Assembly: GCF_021183825.1 (NCBI RefSeq)
Contig: NZ_CP089211.1
Span: 4,198,501-4,262,500, forward strand
DNA: 64,000 bases
Direction: 5' to 3'
From: Sinomicrobium kalidii
Lineage (GTDB): Bacteria > Bacteroidota > Bacteroidia > Flavobacteriales > Flavobacteriaceae
A model generated the notes under the pieces. It ran no database searches, was not told where the DNA came from, and worked only from the letters and a program-made list of their open reading frames with translations. Of this stretch, positions 51,915 through 61,400 are shown piece after piece. Numbering within the stretch: the first letter of the stretch is position 1; every line of letters starts with the position of its first letter. The position numbers and the translations under genes were made by a program.

Positions 51915-53699
51915 CTAACTTTCCATGGCCCTGACCTGTTTTTGGAGGGCTGTCACCCGTTCCTTTAATCTTTTCTCACGCTTGTCACGTGCTTCAGCAT
52001 ACCGCGCTTCAATGGTATCGATATCGGCCTTATGGTATTTCTGCACGGCCGTGTAAAAGGCGATGTTGGTCCTGTCATTGGTATGGTTGTATTCACCAAA
52101 ATGGACCTGCCTGGTGAGCAAGAACCGGATAAGCCTGTTGAGGGTAGCCTCTTTAAAGTTCTTCCTGAAATTGGCGACGATTTCTTCCCTGGACATTTTG
52201 ACGGTATCTCCATAGAAGCCCTTGAAGTACTGGCTTTGGTCATAATACCCGATGTTGTTTTCGTACAGGGCGATGGCAAAAGCGGCCATTTCGTCCGCAG
52301 ACAGGGGTTTGTCAGTGTCAATGTAATTCGTTTCGCGGATCATTTCCACTACCTCTTCGAACAGCTTGTTGTTTTCAATCTCTTTTTTCCGTTCCTCCCG
52401 GGCCTTGATCTTGATGATCTGTTCCGCGGGCGTACACTCGGACATCTTTCGCTGTTCCAGTGGGAGGACACGGGTAGTTTCTTCCTCACCGGAGGTTTCC
52501 CTGATCTTAACGAAAATTTTCCCGGTCTTATAGGAATCGGTATGGAGCAGGATGCCTTTCTCAAATCCGTGGTCCAGGGCGGTATCATACTGTTCTTTCG
52601 CTTCTTTATAGGCCGTCATGGCTTCATCCAGGTCTTCCTGTAGTTCCTCATCAGTGTAGTTGTAAAAACGTTTTTTTTCCTTGATGATCTCTGAGGTCGG
52701 TTCAATAGGTTCCTCGATGATCTCCAATTCATCGGGGAGGTGAATGGTAAGCCCCTGTTTTTCCATCTGGGTCATGACCAGCTGGTTGTGTTCCTCATTC
52801 ACCCAATAGGGGTTGATATCGGGCACCAATAGCAGCTTTTCCTTTTTGGCCCTTTCGATCAGGTTCAACAGGGTTTTTGCTTTTTTGTTCTCAAAACAGG
52901 CCGTCCGGGTACAGACCATTTTGCCATTTCCGAACAGGTTGCCCTGGTTGGCGGCATTGAAGGGGCACAAGGTACAGGCCCCGGCCTTGGGGAGCAGTTT
53001 TTTATCCGACAGGTCAAAAGGGGCATTGGCCAGGTCAAAGGTCTGGTTATTCACCATTCGCTTTAGCCTGTTGGCATGGAACTCTCCGCCCAGGCTTTCC
53101 AGCATCATTTGCTGTTCCTCCGGTTCAAACAGGGCCACGGCTACTCCAAGAGAAAGAGACATTTCCCCGCTCCTGATAAATGCCTTAAAACCTTCGATCA
53201 GACCCGCCAGTTTAAGGCGTTGCCTGACAAAATTTTCCGAGCGGCCCAAGCGTTTGGCGATGTCCGTCGGATCGTACCTGTCTGTAAGGAAGGCAATGGC
53301 CTCGGCTTCTTCGGTAGGTTCCACATCCTTGCGTTGCAGGTTCTCAATGATCTGCACTTCCAGGACGTCATTGTTCTCATAATCCCTGACAATGGCAGGA
53401 ATGGTTTTTAATCCTGCCAACTTACCAGCCCGGTAACGGCGTTCTCCCATGACGATGATGAAATCCTTTTCTGACTTCCGGACCGTAATGGGCTGAAGGA
53501 CCCCGTGTTCGGCAATGCTCTGGGAAAGCAGATTGAGACTGCTCTCATCAAAGGTCTTTCGGGGCTGTTGCGGATCGGGAACAACGGCATCCATATCGAG
53601 GTACTGGACCTTTAAGGTGGCCGCAGCAGTTTTGATGCTTTTTGAACTTGTTTTCTTTTGGCCCGTAGTTTTTCGGGTTTGTTTTGTTTGTGTTTCCAT
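51915..53699 (-). CDS. Large ParB/RepB/Spo0J-family partition-like protein
   Basis: A 594-residue protein with the ParB nuclease-like domain at 30-120 (PDPQQPRKTFDESSLNLLSQ; EHGVLQPITVRKS; VMGERRYRAGKLAGLKTIPA; IIENLQRKDVEPTEEAEAIA), the HTH (DIAKRLGRSENFVRQRLKLA), and a Cys cluster (CTLCPFNAANQG ... VCTRTACFENKK) like a zinc site. A long charged C-terminus follows. Members are CTP-dependent DNA clamps. There is no parA gene beside it, and chromosomal ParB proteins are half as long, so it may act in element maintenance or regulation. Confidence 0.88.
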   Translation of the reverse strand: METQTKQTRKTTGQKKTSSKSIKTAAATLKVQYLDMDAVVPDPQQPRKTFDESSLNLLSQSIAEHGVLQPITVRKSEKDFIIVMGERRYRAGKLAGLKTIPAIVRDYENNDVLEVQIIENLQRKDVEPTEEAEAIAFLTDRYDPTDIAKRLGRSENFVRQRLKLAGLIEGFKAFIRSGEMSLSLGVAVALFEPEEQQMMLESLGGEFHANRLKRMVNNQTFDLANAPFDLSDKKLLPKAGACTLCPFNAANQGNLFGNGKMVCTRTACFENKKAKTLLNLIERAKKEKLLLVPDINPYWVNEEHNQLVMTQMEKQGLTIHLPDELEIIEEPIEPTSEIIKEKKRFYNYTDEELQEDLDEAMTAYKEAKEQYDTALDHGFEKGILLHTDSYKTGKIFVKIRETSGEEETTRVLPLEQRKMSECTPAEQIIKIKAREERKKEIENNKLFEEVVEMIRETNYIDTDKPLSADEMAAFAIALYENNIGYYDQSQYFKGFYGDTVKMSREEIVANFRKNFKEATLNRLIRFLLTRQVHFGEYNHTNDRTNIAFYTAVQKYHKADIDTIEARYAEARDKREKRLKERVTALQKQVRAMES

Positions 53700-53770
53700 G
53701 ATACTTGGATTTATGGTTCAACAATATTTGAGTATGGCACCAAGCGGAAGACAAATTTTTGGAGTGGCAA

Positions 53771-53784
53771 GGAAACGGAATAAA
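53771..53784 (+). repeat. GGAAACGGAATAAA block, dispersed ICE repeat
   Basis: An exact copy of 50035-50048, here preceded by GGAGTGGCAA. A related GGAGTGGAGGTAAACGGAAT lies at 54024-54043. The following hairpin ACGGC-TTTAT-GCCGT (about 53799-53813) parallels the GTTTATGCCGT block near 50080. Confidence 0.5.
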
Positions 53785-53907
53785 AAGTGAGGGAGGAACG
53801 GCTTTATGCCGTCCCTTGTCCGAGAAAAGTTTGCGAGCTTAACTTTCGGGAATATTGTATGAACGTAAATTAAATTACTGCTTTTGCTTCTGGAATACTG
53901 TTAAAGC

Positions 53908-53995
53908 GGACTTGCCCCCTTCCCTTTTGTTCCTCTTCCAAGGATTTCAAGAATTGGGGTAACGGAACAGGAACAAAAGGGAAAGGGGCGTGTCC
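53908..53995. repeat. 27-bp inverted repeat upstream of parB
   Basis: GGACTTGCCCCCTTCCCTTT then TGTTCCT (53908-53934) pairs with 53969-53995 with three mismatches and a 34-base loop. The central 15 bases TTCCCTTTTGTTCCT / AGGAACAAAAGGGAA are perfect. Part of this segment is duplicated at 55652-55735. No gene is supported in 53700-54319. Confidence 0.7.
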
Positions 53996-54319
53996 AAGAC
54001 CTTTTTTACGAAGCGCTTTTCCTGGAGTGGAGGTAAACGGAATGTAGGGGAATGGGCTGAGGAAACAGCGTTTATCATTTTGGTCTTAGTTAGATATCTA
54101 TGATTAAACCTTTTTGGATTTATTTAAGAGTTTTTTATTAAATTGGGGAACTGTTTTTAATAGTTACATTCTTATTGACAACAATACCTCGCCTGCTGGA
54201 AATTCACAGTTTAAAGTCCTCTCTTCGCCCAGTTTGGATAAGGTATGGATTTACAATAAAAGGTATAGAATGATTATAATCTATACCATTGTATTTAATT
54301 TAGAGAAACATTCTGCTAA

Positions 54320-55612
54320 ATGAGAATTGGAAGAAATGATACATGCCCATGTGGGAGTGGATTGAAATACAAAAAGTGTTGCATGAAAAACAATTCAACA
54401 TCAGATATTCCACAAAAGGAATTCTCGGTAGATGAAATTATATCATCTCTGGAAATAGGCTTAAAAAATATTAATTCCGTTAACAGTAAGGTTTCAAGTA
54501 TTTCTATAAAGCAGATAAAAATACTTAATGGAAAAGTATTGGAGTGTCAATTTTATGCAGAATCGGAGAATTCAATTGATATTAAGATTGAAATTAGTTC
54601 TGTAATGGGAGTTCTTCATGGCTTTTTTAAGGATGATTCATTCAAAAATATTAGACTTGATTATTATGCAGTTAGAGCATACGATAAATCAGATGTTGAA
54701 ATAATGTACGCTATTTCAACTAAAGAGTCAGCTGCGTTAATTGGGAATGGGAAAGCAATTGACTGGATGAAATCTACAATATTTCAAGAAAATACAAAAG
54801 ATTACAGATTAACAATGGCTAAACGACAAATTTCTGAAATTGAAAATGCTCTAAGGAAAGTTATTGTAGATAGGTTGTCATCAAAGCATGGTCCTAATTG
54901 GTTTAGATTATCATTAGGCAGTAAACTCTTTGAAAATATCAAAGGAACTTATGAAAATCAATTTGGTGAAGAAATTGAAGATGGTAATGTTCTGATAGAG
55001 TATACATTTGTTCTGCAGTTAAAGAAAATAATCTGCACGAATTGGAAAGACTTCTCAGATTTATTTGCAAATAAGATTGAGTTTGAAAACATTATTGTAG
55101 AATTAAATGAGATCAGAAGAGAAGAAGCTCACAATCGCGATGTTTCCACAGTTCATTTGGATAGGCTTAAAAAAATATATGAGTTTATGCTTCTTGGGAT
55201 AACTGACAAATATCCAGGAATAATACCAACTTATTTAATAGATAACTGGAAAATTCAATTAAAAGAAATCATGCTTCCAAAACCAGACTTACCATATTCT
55301 GATTCGGAGGTGCTTAATGAAACAAATCAACAATTGAAGCTTATAAAATTGGTGACAAATCTCCAAAGTCTAATAAATCATATAAAAGATAAAGAAGAAA
55401 AGGTTAAAAGTGTTGTTGTCCCTATTCAGAAGAAAGAAACTCATGATCAACTTTTAGCGATTCTTTTGAATTATAGAAGACTGCATGAAGAGTTACTGGA
55501 AAGTGGAAAAACAGGTGTTTTATCGGTTGTAGAGAGTAAACAAAAAGGCATAGACAAGTACCGTAAAAGATTATATGAATTCTCAGAAAAATATGTATTT
55601 GAAGAAGCCTGA
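54320..55612 (+). CDS. SEC-C metal-binding protein with Swt1-like HEPN domain
   Basis: A 430-residue protein. Residues 1-22 are a SEC-C zinc motif (RNDTCPCGSGLKYKKCC). Residues about 170-300 resemble a Swt1-type HEPN domain: EIENALRKVIVDRLSSKHGP, NWFRL and the R-x(4-6)-H catalytic-like EIRREEAHNRDVS near residue 265. HEPN proteins are often RNases in toxin or defence systems; here SEC-C would tether it. The C-terminal coiled coil (HIKDKEEKVKSVVVP) is unassigned. AT-rich, flanked by copies of an ICE repeat, it looks like inserted cargo. Confidence 0.65.
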   Translation: MRIGRNDTCPCGSGLKYKKCCMKNNSTSDIPQKEFSVDEIISSLEIGLKNINSVNSKVSSISIKQIKILNGKVLECQFYAESENSIDIKIEISSVMGVLHGFFKDDSFKNIRLDYYAVRAYDKSDVEIMYAISTKESAALIGNGKAIDWMKSTIFQENTKDYRLTMAKRQISEIENALRKVIVDRLSSKHGPNWFRLSLGSKLFENIKGTYENQFGEEIEDGNVLIEYTFVLQLKKIICTNWKDFSDLFANKIEFENIIVELNEIRREEAHNRDVSTVHLDRLKKIYEFMLLGITDKYPGIIPTYLIDNWKIQLKEIMLPKPDLPYSDSEVLNETNQQLKLIKLVTNLQSLINHIKDKEEKVKSVVVPIQKKETHDQLLAILLNYRRLHEELLESGKTGVLSVVESKQKGIDKYRKRLYEFSEKYVFEEA

Positions 55613-55651
55613 TAATGAACCAAATGAATTACATTCGATCATAAAACATTG

Positions 55652-55735
55652 TGCGGATTATGCCAAATTTCCCTTTTGTTCTCATTCCAAGGGACTTCCA
55701 GATCGGATGACTGGGCTGAGGGAACCGTATTTACA
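55652..55735 (+). repeat. Second copy of the ICE repeat flanking the SEC-C gene
   Basis: GCGGA, TTCCCTTTTGTTC, TTCCAAGG and GGGCTGAGG with AAC and TTTA blocks appear in the same order as at 53906-54090, with internal deletion. The copy lies just beyond the SEC-C/HEPN gene. Confidence 0.6.
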
Positions 55736-56020
55736 GTTATTACATGATCAATATCACTAGCGTCCTGTTAAAATTTGAAACATGACACATATATTACTGA
55801 TTACAAACACAATAAACATGTTTTAAAAGTAAACGGACTTAAATTTTTCTTTGGTAGTTATTTGCCAAAATTCAAAATTCCTATTTTACAAACCACTTAA
55901 AATCAAACACATTTATAAGTCCAATAGATCTGAATATTAATTATCTGATTTTTATGGGACACTAGTGGATCAATATACTTAAATAGTGGGGATATTGAGT
56001 CACCGGCTATTGGCCAATAG
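55736..56020. other. AT-rich gene-free stretch
   Basis: No gene or clear structure is seen. Confidence 0.4.
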
Positions 56021-56165
56021 TTAGACCTTCCCGTTCTGGAAAATAAATAGATGCTTGCCTTTGGCTTCCGAAACCTTATGCATAAGTATTTGCCATGGTG
56101 ACGCTACATCATTAATTACCCGCGATGCAAAAGAAAGCTTGCCGGAAGCGGTTCCTATAGAGTAG
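56021..56165 (-). pseudogene. 3' remnant of an unidentified coding gene
   Basis: The minus strand reads YSIGTASGKLSFASRVINDV then ASPWQILMHKVSEAKGKHLF and ends FQNGKV before a stop. The amino-acid use looks protein-like, but the frame runs directly into the structured repeat at 56166, with no start. It is probably the tail of a gene cut by recombination. Family not recognised. Confidence 0.35.
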
Positions 56166-56248
56166 TTTTTGGCTATTCGACGGGCAAATGTACAGGGGAA
56201 ACATTTGCCGGGAATGGCATGGAGAAAACCCGGGTGAAGCGGGGAAGG
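56166..56248. repeat. Truncated ICE repeat copy 2
   Basis: Matches 51278-51357 apart from one inserted base and two or three substitutions. It carries the inner hairpin and right arm but lacks the left arm GCCTTACCCGGG, so the outer 16-bp stem cannot form. It may mark the right end of ICE-derived DNA. Confidence 0.7.
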
Positions 56249-56482
56249 AGATTTCACTCCAGAACTAAATAGTTGTGGAAAATACCGCCATAGAATATGA
56301 TCAAAAATTGGTTTAGAAGTAAAGGAATTTCTACAAAAAAGACAATTAACAAACGCTTAAAATATTATTAACCGTAGCATCATTGAAGCATTTGTACTGT
56401 AGTATATTTTTGTTTCAGGAACTTCTACTTGCATAGATTAAAACTTTTGCGCAGTCGTCCCTGATTCCAAAATAGAAATTTC
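56249..56482. other. Upstream region of the sigma factor gene
   Basis: No gene. The stretch bridges the last ICE-like repeat and the sigma-factor operon. See the separate promoter-box entry. Confidence 0.4.
56405..56412 (+). promoter_or_regulatory. Candidate -7 box (TATTTTTG) before the sigma-factor gene
   Basis: TATTTTTG fits TAnnTTTG, 70 bases before the start codon. The nearest TTTG (56391-56394) is only 10 bases upstream instead of about 19-20, so the -33 partner is missing. Confidence 0.3.
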
Positions 56483-57061
56483 TTGAGCAATACCAAAGCA
56501 GATATTAATTCGGATTCATTTAAACAACTTCTGGAAAACAATAGTTCCGGTGCTTTTGAACTCTTGTTCAAATTGTATTACGACAAGTTGTACCACATAG
56601 CCAAAAGCTATGTCAGAAACGAACAGGATGCCGAGGAGATCGTGCAGGATGTTTTCCTGAAAATGTGGGAAAGAAGGAATAATAAGGAAGTCTGGACGAA
56701 TAATTTTCTGTATACCATCACCAAAAACGCATGTTTAAATTATTTGAAGCACCAAAAAGTTGTTGTTGAGAGGGCCAGGAATTATTACGACAAACAACTT
56801 TCGGATCCCCTGAGATTCATTACCAATGAGGCCGCTTCCCGCCTCATGGAAGAGGAGCTGGAACAAAAGATCCGGGAAAGTATGGCGGCACTCCCGGAAA
56901 AACGAAGGGCGGTTTTTGTCAAAAGTCGTGTTGAAGGAATGAAAAGCCAGGAAATAGCCCGGCAACTGGGTATTTCCAAAAGAACAGTAGATACGCATAT
57001 TTACATGGCTTTAAAACACATGAGGTTTCAATTAAAGGAATTTTTCTCCGTATTTTTTTAA
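56483..57061 (+). CDS. ECF-type RNA polymerase sigma factor
   Basis: A 192-residue sigma-70 family protein: region 2 (FELLFKLYYDKLYHIAKSYV; EQDAEEIVQDVFLKMWERR) and region 4 (LPEKRRAVFVKSRVEGMKSQ; EIARQLGISKRTVDTHIYMA). It starts at TTG 56483; no ATG gives a full region 2. In Bacteroidota this ECF type works with FecR and an STN-SusC to sense a ligand and induce the transporter. All three genes follow here. Confidence 0.9.
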   Translation: MSNTKADINSDSFKQLLENNSSGAFELLFKLYYDKLYHIAKSYVRNEQDAEEIVQDVFLKMWERRNNKEVWTNNFLYTITKNACLNYLKHQKVVVERARNYYDKQLSDPLRFITNEAASRLMEEELEQKIRESMAALPEKRRAVFVKSRVEGMKSQEIARQLGISKRTVDTHIYMALKHMRFQLKEFFSVFF

Positions 57062-57134
57062 TTTTTTGTCCTTCCCGCTACGTAACCCGTTCCGTTTGGT
57101 TGTTTATATAATAGACACACCGTTAGGAATGGGT

Positions 57135-58304
57135 ATGAAAGAAGAACAATTATTCAAATATTTCAGGGGGGAAACATCCGAAGAGGAAGAACGCGAAATA
57201 TACCGGTGGTATTCTTTCTCCAAAGCGAATGAAGACCGTTTTTACAAGACCAGGGTAAAATACATTGCTTCCTCGTTTGAAGAAACTTCTCAGAAATCGG
57301 ATGTGGAAGTAAAATGGGAGAAATTTCAGGCCTTAAAGGTGGCCAGGACAGAAAAGAAAAAAAATCTTTCAAATACATATAATTTTCTGCGATATGCTGC
57401 CCTGTTGGTACTCCTGGTCGGATCGGGATATATTGTGAAGGAGGTAGTTCCGGACCGTTCCGGTGATACGGCTAACATCCCGGAAGGAGCGATCACACTT
57501 CAACTGGCCGACGGGGAAATTAAAGTTCTGGAAGAGGGGAGAACTACCGATATTGCAAACAATCACGGGCAGATAGTTGGGAAGCAGCACGGGGACATGT
57601 TGATATCTCCCCATGCGACATCTTCTGTTGCCGGTGATGAAGAAATTGCTTTCAATACCTTAAAAGTACCTTATGCCAAAAGGTTCCGCCTGATACTATC
57701 CGACGGTTCTGAGGTTACTTTGAATGCGGGGACGTCCATTACTTATCCTACCGTTTTTCATTCGAACAAGATCAGGCAGGTTTTTGTACAGGGAGAAGCT
57801 TTTTTCGAAGTGGAAAAAGATTCGAAACGCCCTTTCGTGGTAAGTTCGGGGGATATGAACGTCCGGGTCTTAGGGACCAGGTTCAATGTTTCCTCTTACC
57901 CGGAAGATGAAAATATCAAAACGGTGCTCGTAGAAGGAAAAGTGAATGTCTATAAAGAAGAGGAAAGGTATGATAAGAACACGGCAGTAGCGCTGGAGCC
58001 CGGACAAATGGCAGTCTGGGACCGGCAACAGCGCAGCGTTTCCCTGGAAGAGGTAGAAACCGATATGTATACGGCATGGATCAATGGAAAGATCGTTTTC
58101 AAACATACACCCTTCCCCGATATTGTAAAAAAACTTGAACGTCACTACGACGTGAACATTACCAATAGAAATCCTGCTTTTACCGAAGAGTTTTTTACTG
58201 CCAGTTTTGATGTGGAGACTATAGAGCAGGTCATGGAAACCTTTAAAAGAGGTTATGGTCTGGAATACAGCATACAGGGAAAAGAAATTATCATAAAACC
58301 ATAA
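57135..58304 (+). CDS. FecR-family anti-sigma factor
   Basis: A 389-residue protein: cytosolic sigma-binding part (MKEEQLFKYFRGETSEEEER), one membrane helix (about 97-113, FLRYAALLVLLVGSGYIV) and periplasmic FecR domain (FNTLKVPYAKRFRLILSDGS; EVTLNAGTSITYPTVF; GEAFFEVEKDSKRPFVVSSG; VRVLGTRFNVSSYPEDENIK) plus a C-terminal DUF4974-like segment. Start ATG 57135 has AGGA 6 bases upstream; an upstream extension to 57066 is less likely. It should respond to the STN domain of the following SusC. Confidence 0.92.
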   Translation: MKEEQLFKYFRGETSEEEEREIYRWYSFSKANEDRFYKTRVKYIASSFEETSQKSDVEVKWEKFQALKVARTEKKKNLSNTYNFLRYAALLVLLVGSGYIVKEVVPDRSGDTANIPEGAITLQLADGEIKVLEEGRTTDIANNHGQIVGKQHGDMLISPHATSSVAGDEEIAFNTLKVPYAKRFRLILSDGSEVTLNAGTSITYPTVFHSNKIRQVFVQGEAFFEVEKDSKRPFVVSSGDMNVRVLGTRFNVSSYPEDENIKTVLVEGKVNVYKEEERYDKNTAVALEPGQMAVWDRQQRSVSLEEVETDMYTAWINGKIVFKHTPFPDIVKKLERHYDVNITNRNPAFTEEFFTASFDVETIEQVMETFKRGYGLEYSIQGKEIIIKP

Positions 58305-58370
58305 AAAAAGAAGCCTATGTACATATTTTAAAGATAACTTCAGAACGGTTGTATACCGGTAGTATCATGT

Positions 58371-58405
58371 AAAAAAAATCGGAAAATGCGCGAACATTTT
58401 CCGAT
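58371..58405. terminator. Hairpin in the susC leader, preceded by an A-tract
   Basis: ATCGGAAAATG (58378-58388) pairs perfectly with CATTTTCCGAT (58395-58405). A8 precedes it, so the minus strand reads as a stem plus T-run. It sits 35 bases before the susC start and resembles the placing of the 7433-7484 hairpin before the other susC gene. Confidence 0.5.
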
Positions 58406-58440
58406 GGATTAAAACGTGATTAAAACATTAACCACTTTAA

Positions 58441-61400
58441 ATGCACCTCAAAAATATGAAAAAACTATGTAAGTCCGAAGGCGTGTTCCTTTTTTGGCTT
58501 AAGATTGACTTGAAAATGAAACTAACACTACTCATATTAATGGTTTCCCTTTGTCAAATCCACGCCGGTTCTTCCTACGGGCAGAATGCCAAAGTCACTT
58601 TATATGTGAACAATGTATCCCTGGAAAGTGTCCTGGAACAGATCGAGTTACAGACCGATTACAAATTTATATATAAGGACAGGGACCTGGATTACAACCG
58701 GAAAGTATCCATAACCGTCAAAAAGGAAGCCTTATCCGGTGTGTTGGACCGGCTTTTTCAAGGGTTACCGATCGACTATGAAATTTTCGAGACCCAGATC
58801 ATACTGAAACCGAAACCGGTGCAGCCGGAAACAGATCGACCCGTTAATGAAAAACAAGATGGTGTAGCGGTTTCCGGAAAGGTTTCCGACGAATCGGGAG
58901 TTCCTTTGCCCGGGGCCAGTATTGTGGAAAAAGGGACAGAGACCGGGACCACAACGGATTTCGACGGTAATTTTTCCCTGGAGGTGGGCAGTGAGGATGC
59001 CGTGCTTGTCATTTCGTATATGGGTTTTGCTACACAGGAAGTTCCGGTGAAAGGGCAGCATAACATGATGATTTCGTTGGCAGAGAATGCCGCGGGGCTT
59101 GAAGAGGTTGTCGTTATAGGCTATGGTTCCGTAAAGAGAGCAAATCTCGGCGGTGCCGTATCCACTATTGATGCGGAGGCATTCGAGTCCCGTTCTGTAC
59201 TTAATGCCGCCAATTCCCTGCAAGGTGTTGCTCCCGGCCTTACGGTGATCCGCAACGGAGGGGCTCCGGGAAATAATCCGACGATCCGGATACGGGACAT
59301 CTCTTCCATTAACGGCGGGTCTCCCCTGGTGCTTATTGACGGTGCGGAAGGGGATCTCAACCTTCTGAATCCCGAAGATATTGAAAATATTTCGGTACTG
59401 AAGGATGGTACAGCGGCGATTTACGGGGCAAGAGCGGCCGATGGCGTTATCCTGGTCACTACAAAAAGCGGTAAGAAGAACCAGGACTTGAAGATCCGCC
59501 TGGAAACATCTTACGCCATAAAGACGCCGGCATTGTTAAAGCGGCCTGCAAACCTGTATGAACACGCTGCCATGGGACTGGAAATTACCGACGGGTCTTT
59601 TCCGACAGAATATACACAGGAGGAACTGGATCTCATCAGGCAAGGCAGCGAAGAAGTGATCACCGGGTCCAGATGGGGACGATGGTCCAATTATGCCAAA
59701 TTCTATAAAAATCAGGATTGGAACGACCATGTCATAGGTAACGGAAACCTTCAGAAATACAACGTGGAGTTTTCCGGTGGCGGAGAAAAATATTCCTATA
59801 TGGTTTCTTTGGGAACCGTTATGGAAGACGGATTGCCCAAATTCGGTGTGGACAGGAACAAAAGGTATTTTGCCCGCATCAACAGTACCATAGCATTGCG
59901 GGAAAACCTGGAATACGATATTAATTTGTCTTACCAGGCCAATGACCGCAACTTTTCTTCGGTATTGGGCTACGGGCAGAATGTATGGGAGCTGATCTAC
60001 AAAACCCGCAGTTGGGCACCGGTATATAACCCTGAGGGGAACTTCTATGTTTTCGAAGGTTTTGATAACCCCGCCCAGGTATTGGAAGAAGGGGGGAATA
60101 CAGAGGCCACCACGGGCAATTTTACGTTGAACAATCAACTGTCATGGAAGGTTACCGATGAGCTTAACCTGGTAGGGCGTGCGGTGATCCGCAAAAGTGA
60201 CGGAGATGAATATATCGTACAGAAAAGGATCTATGAATACAACTGGGAGAATGTACAACACAGGGTGGCCAGGTCACCCAACAGTGCAGAACGCAATTAT
60301 TCCAAAACCCTGTACAAGAACTTTACGGCTTATGCCGATTATAAAGGACAGTTTGGCAAGCATACCATAGGAGCGATGGCAGGTACCGCCCATGAATCCT
60401 CCAGTTACGATCGTTTCTGGGCCAGGCGTATAAACTTTGATCAACAGGAGGCCATGCCGGTTAACCTGGGAAGTTCTGATAACCAGGAAGCTTCCAGTAC
60501 GGGAAATGCCTGGACCATCAATTCCTTTTTCACAAGGCTGAATTACGGGTTTGCAGACAAGTATTTGTTCGAAGCGACACTTCGTGCCGATGGCAGTTCA
60601 AGGTTTGCTTCCGATTCCCGCTGGGGATATTTTCCGGGTGCCAATATCGTATGGCGTGCCAGTGAAGAGTCTTTCGTAAAAAATCTCAATGTATTCGACG
60701 ATCTGAAATTAAGGGCTTCTTACGGTGAAATGGGCAACCAGTCCGGGATCGGTGAATATGACTACATAGAACTGATTACCATAAGTGATTCCAGTTATCC
60801 TTTTGGTAATGGCTTGCTCGGGCAAATGGCAAGGCAATCCAACCTGGTTTCTGCCGACCGTACCTGGGAAACCATTATTTCCAAAAACATAGGGCTGGAT
60901 TTCAGTATGTTGAATAACCGGTTGTACGGGTCATTGGATTATTTCCGGAAAAATAACAGGAATATGCTCGTTCCTGTTTCGTATCCTTCCATGCTGGGCA
61001 TAACAGCCCCTCCCACCAACAGCGGGAAGCTGGAGGTCCGGGGATGGGAGTTAAACCTGGGATGGCGCGATCGTATCGGGGATTTTAACTACAGTATACG
61101 GGGCAACCTGAGTGATGCCATGAATAAAGTGGTCAGCAGGGTAGGGAACAGCCTTATCACCCTGGGGCTCAACAGTGCTCCGCAGGGGTATTCCACAAAT
61201 TCCTATTTCGGATATGTTTTTGATGGCATTATTCAGAACGAGCAGCAACTGGAGGAGTACCGGCAACGTTTCCCGAATGAAGGAATCGTTCAATCACAGG
61301 TAGGGATAGGAGATGCGATGTACAGGGACCTGGACGGTGATGGCAGGCTCACCGTACTCGGAGATGGCAATCCCGGGAGCGGTGATGTCAGATACCTGGG

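Larger units (their letters stand above)
17433..53699. mobile_element. Bacteroidota-type integrative and conjugative element (boundaries approximate)
   Basis: The ICE backbone is recognised from rteC, an excisionase-like HTH gene, replication-like and DnaC-like genes, an amidase, traE-F-G-I-J-K-M-N, a VirD4-type coupling protein, MobB relaxase, BfmA/BtgA protein, DUF6876, ssb and a large parB. Cargo blocks interrupt it at 18.3-22.5, 25.7-28.5 and 36.5-44.5 kb. Integrase, traA/B and traO-Q are not in the window. The right end may be near 56.25 kb, where a truncated copy of an ICE repeat lies; the left end could include the SusCD/MauE locus. Confidence 0.75.

Noticed and set aside
52032..52643. 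203-codon plus-strand frame opposite parB
   Set aside because: Lies wholly antisense to the well-supported parB gene and has no recognisable motif.
54114..54323. 69-codon frame just before the SEC-C gene
   Set aside because: No similarity pattern; it overlaps the SEC-C start by four bases but looks like AT-rich leader.
56021..56257. 78-codon minus-strand ORF as a complete gene
   Set aside because: Its proposed N-terminus is encoded by the ICE repeat; only the later part looks coding, so it is listed as a remnant.
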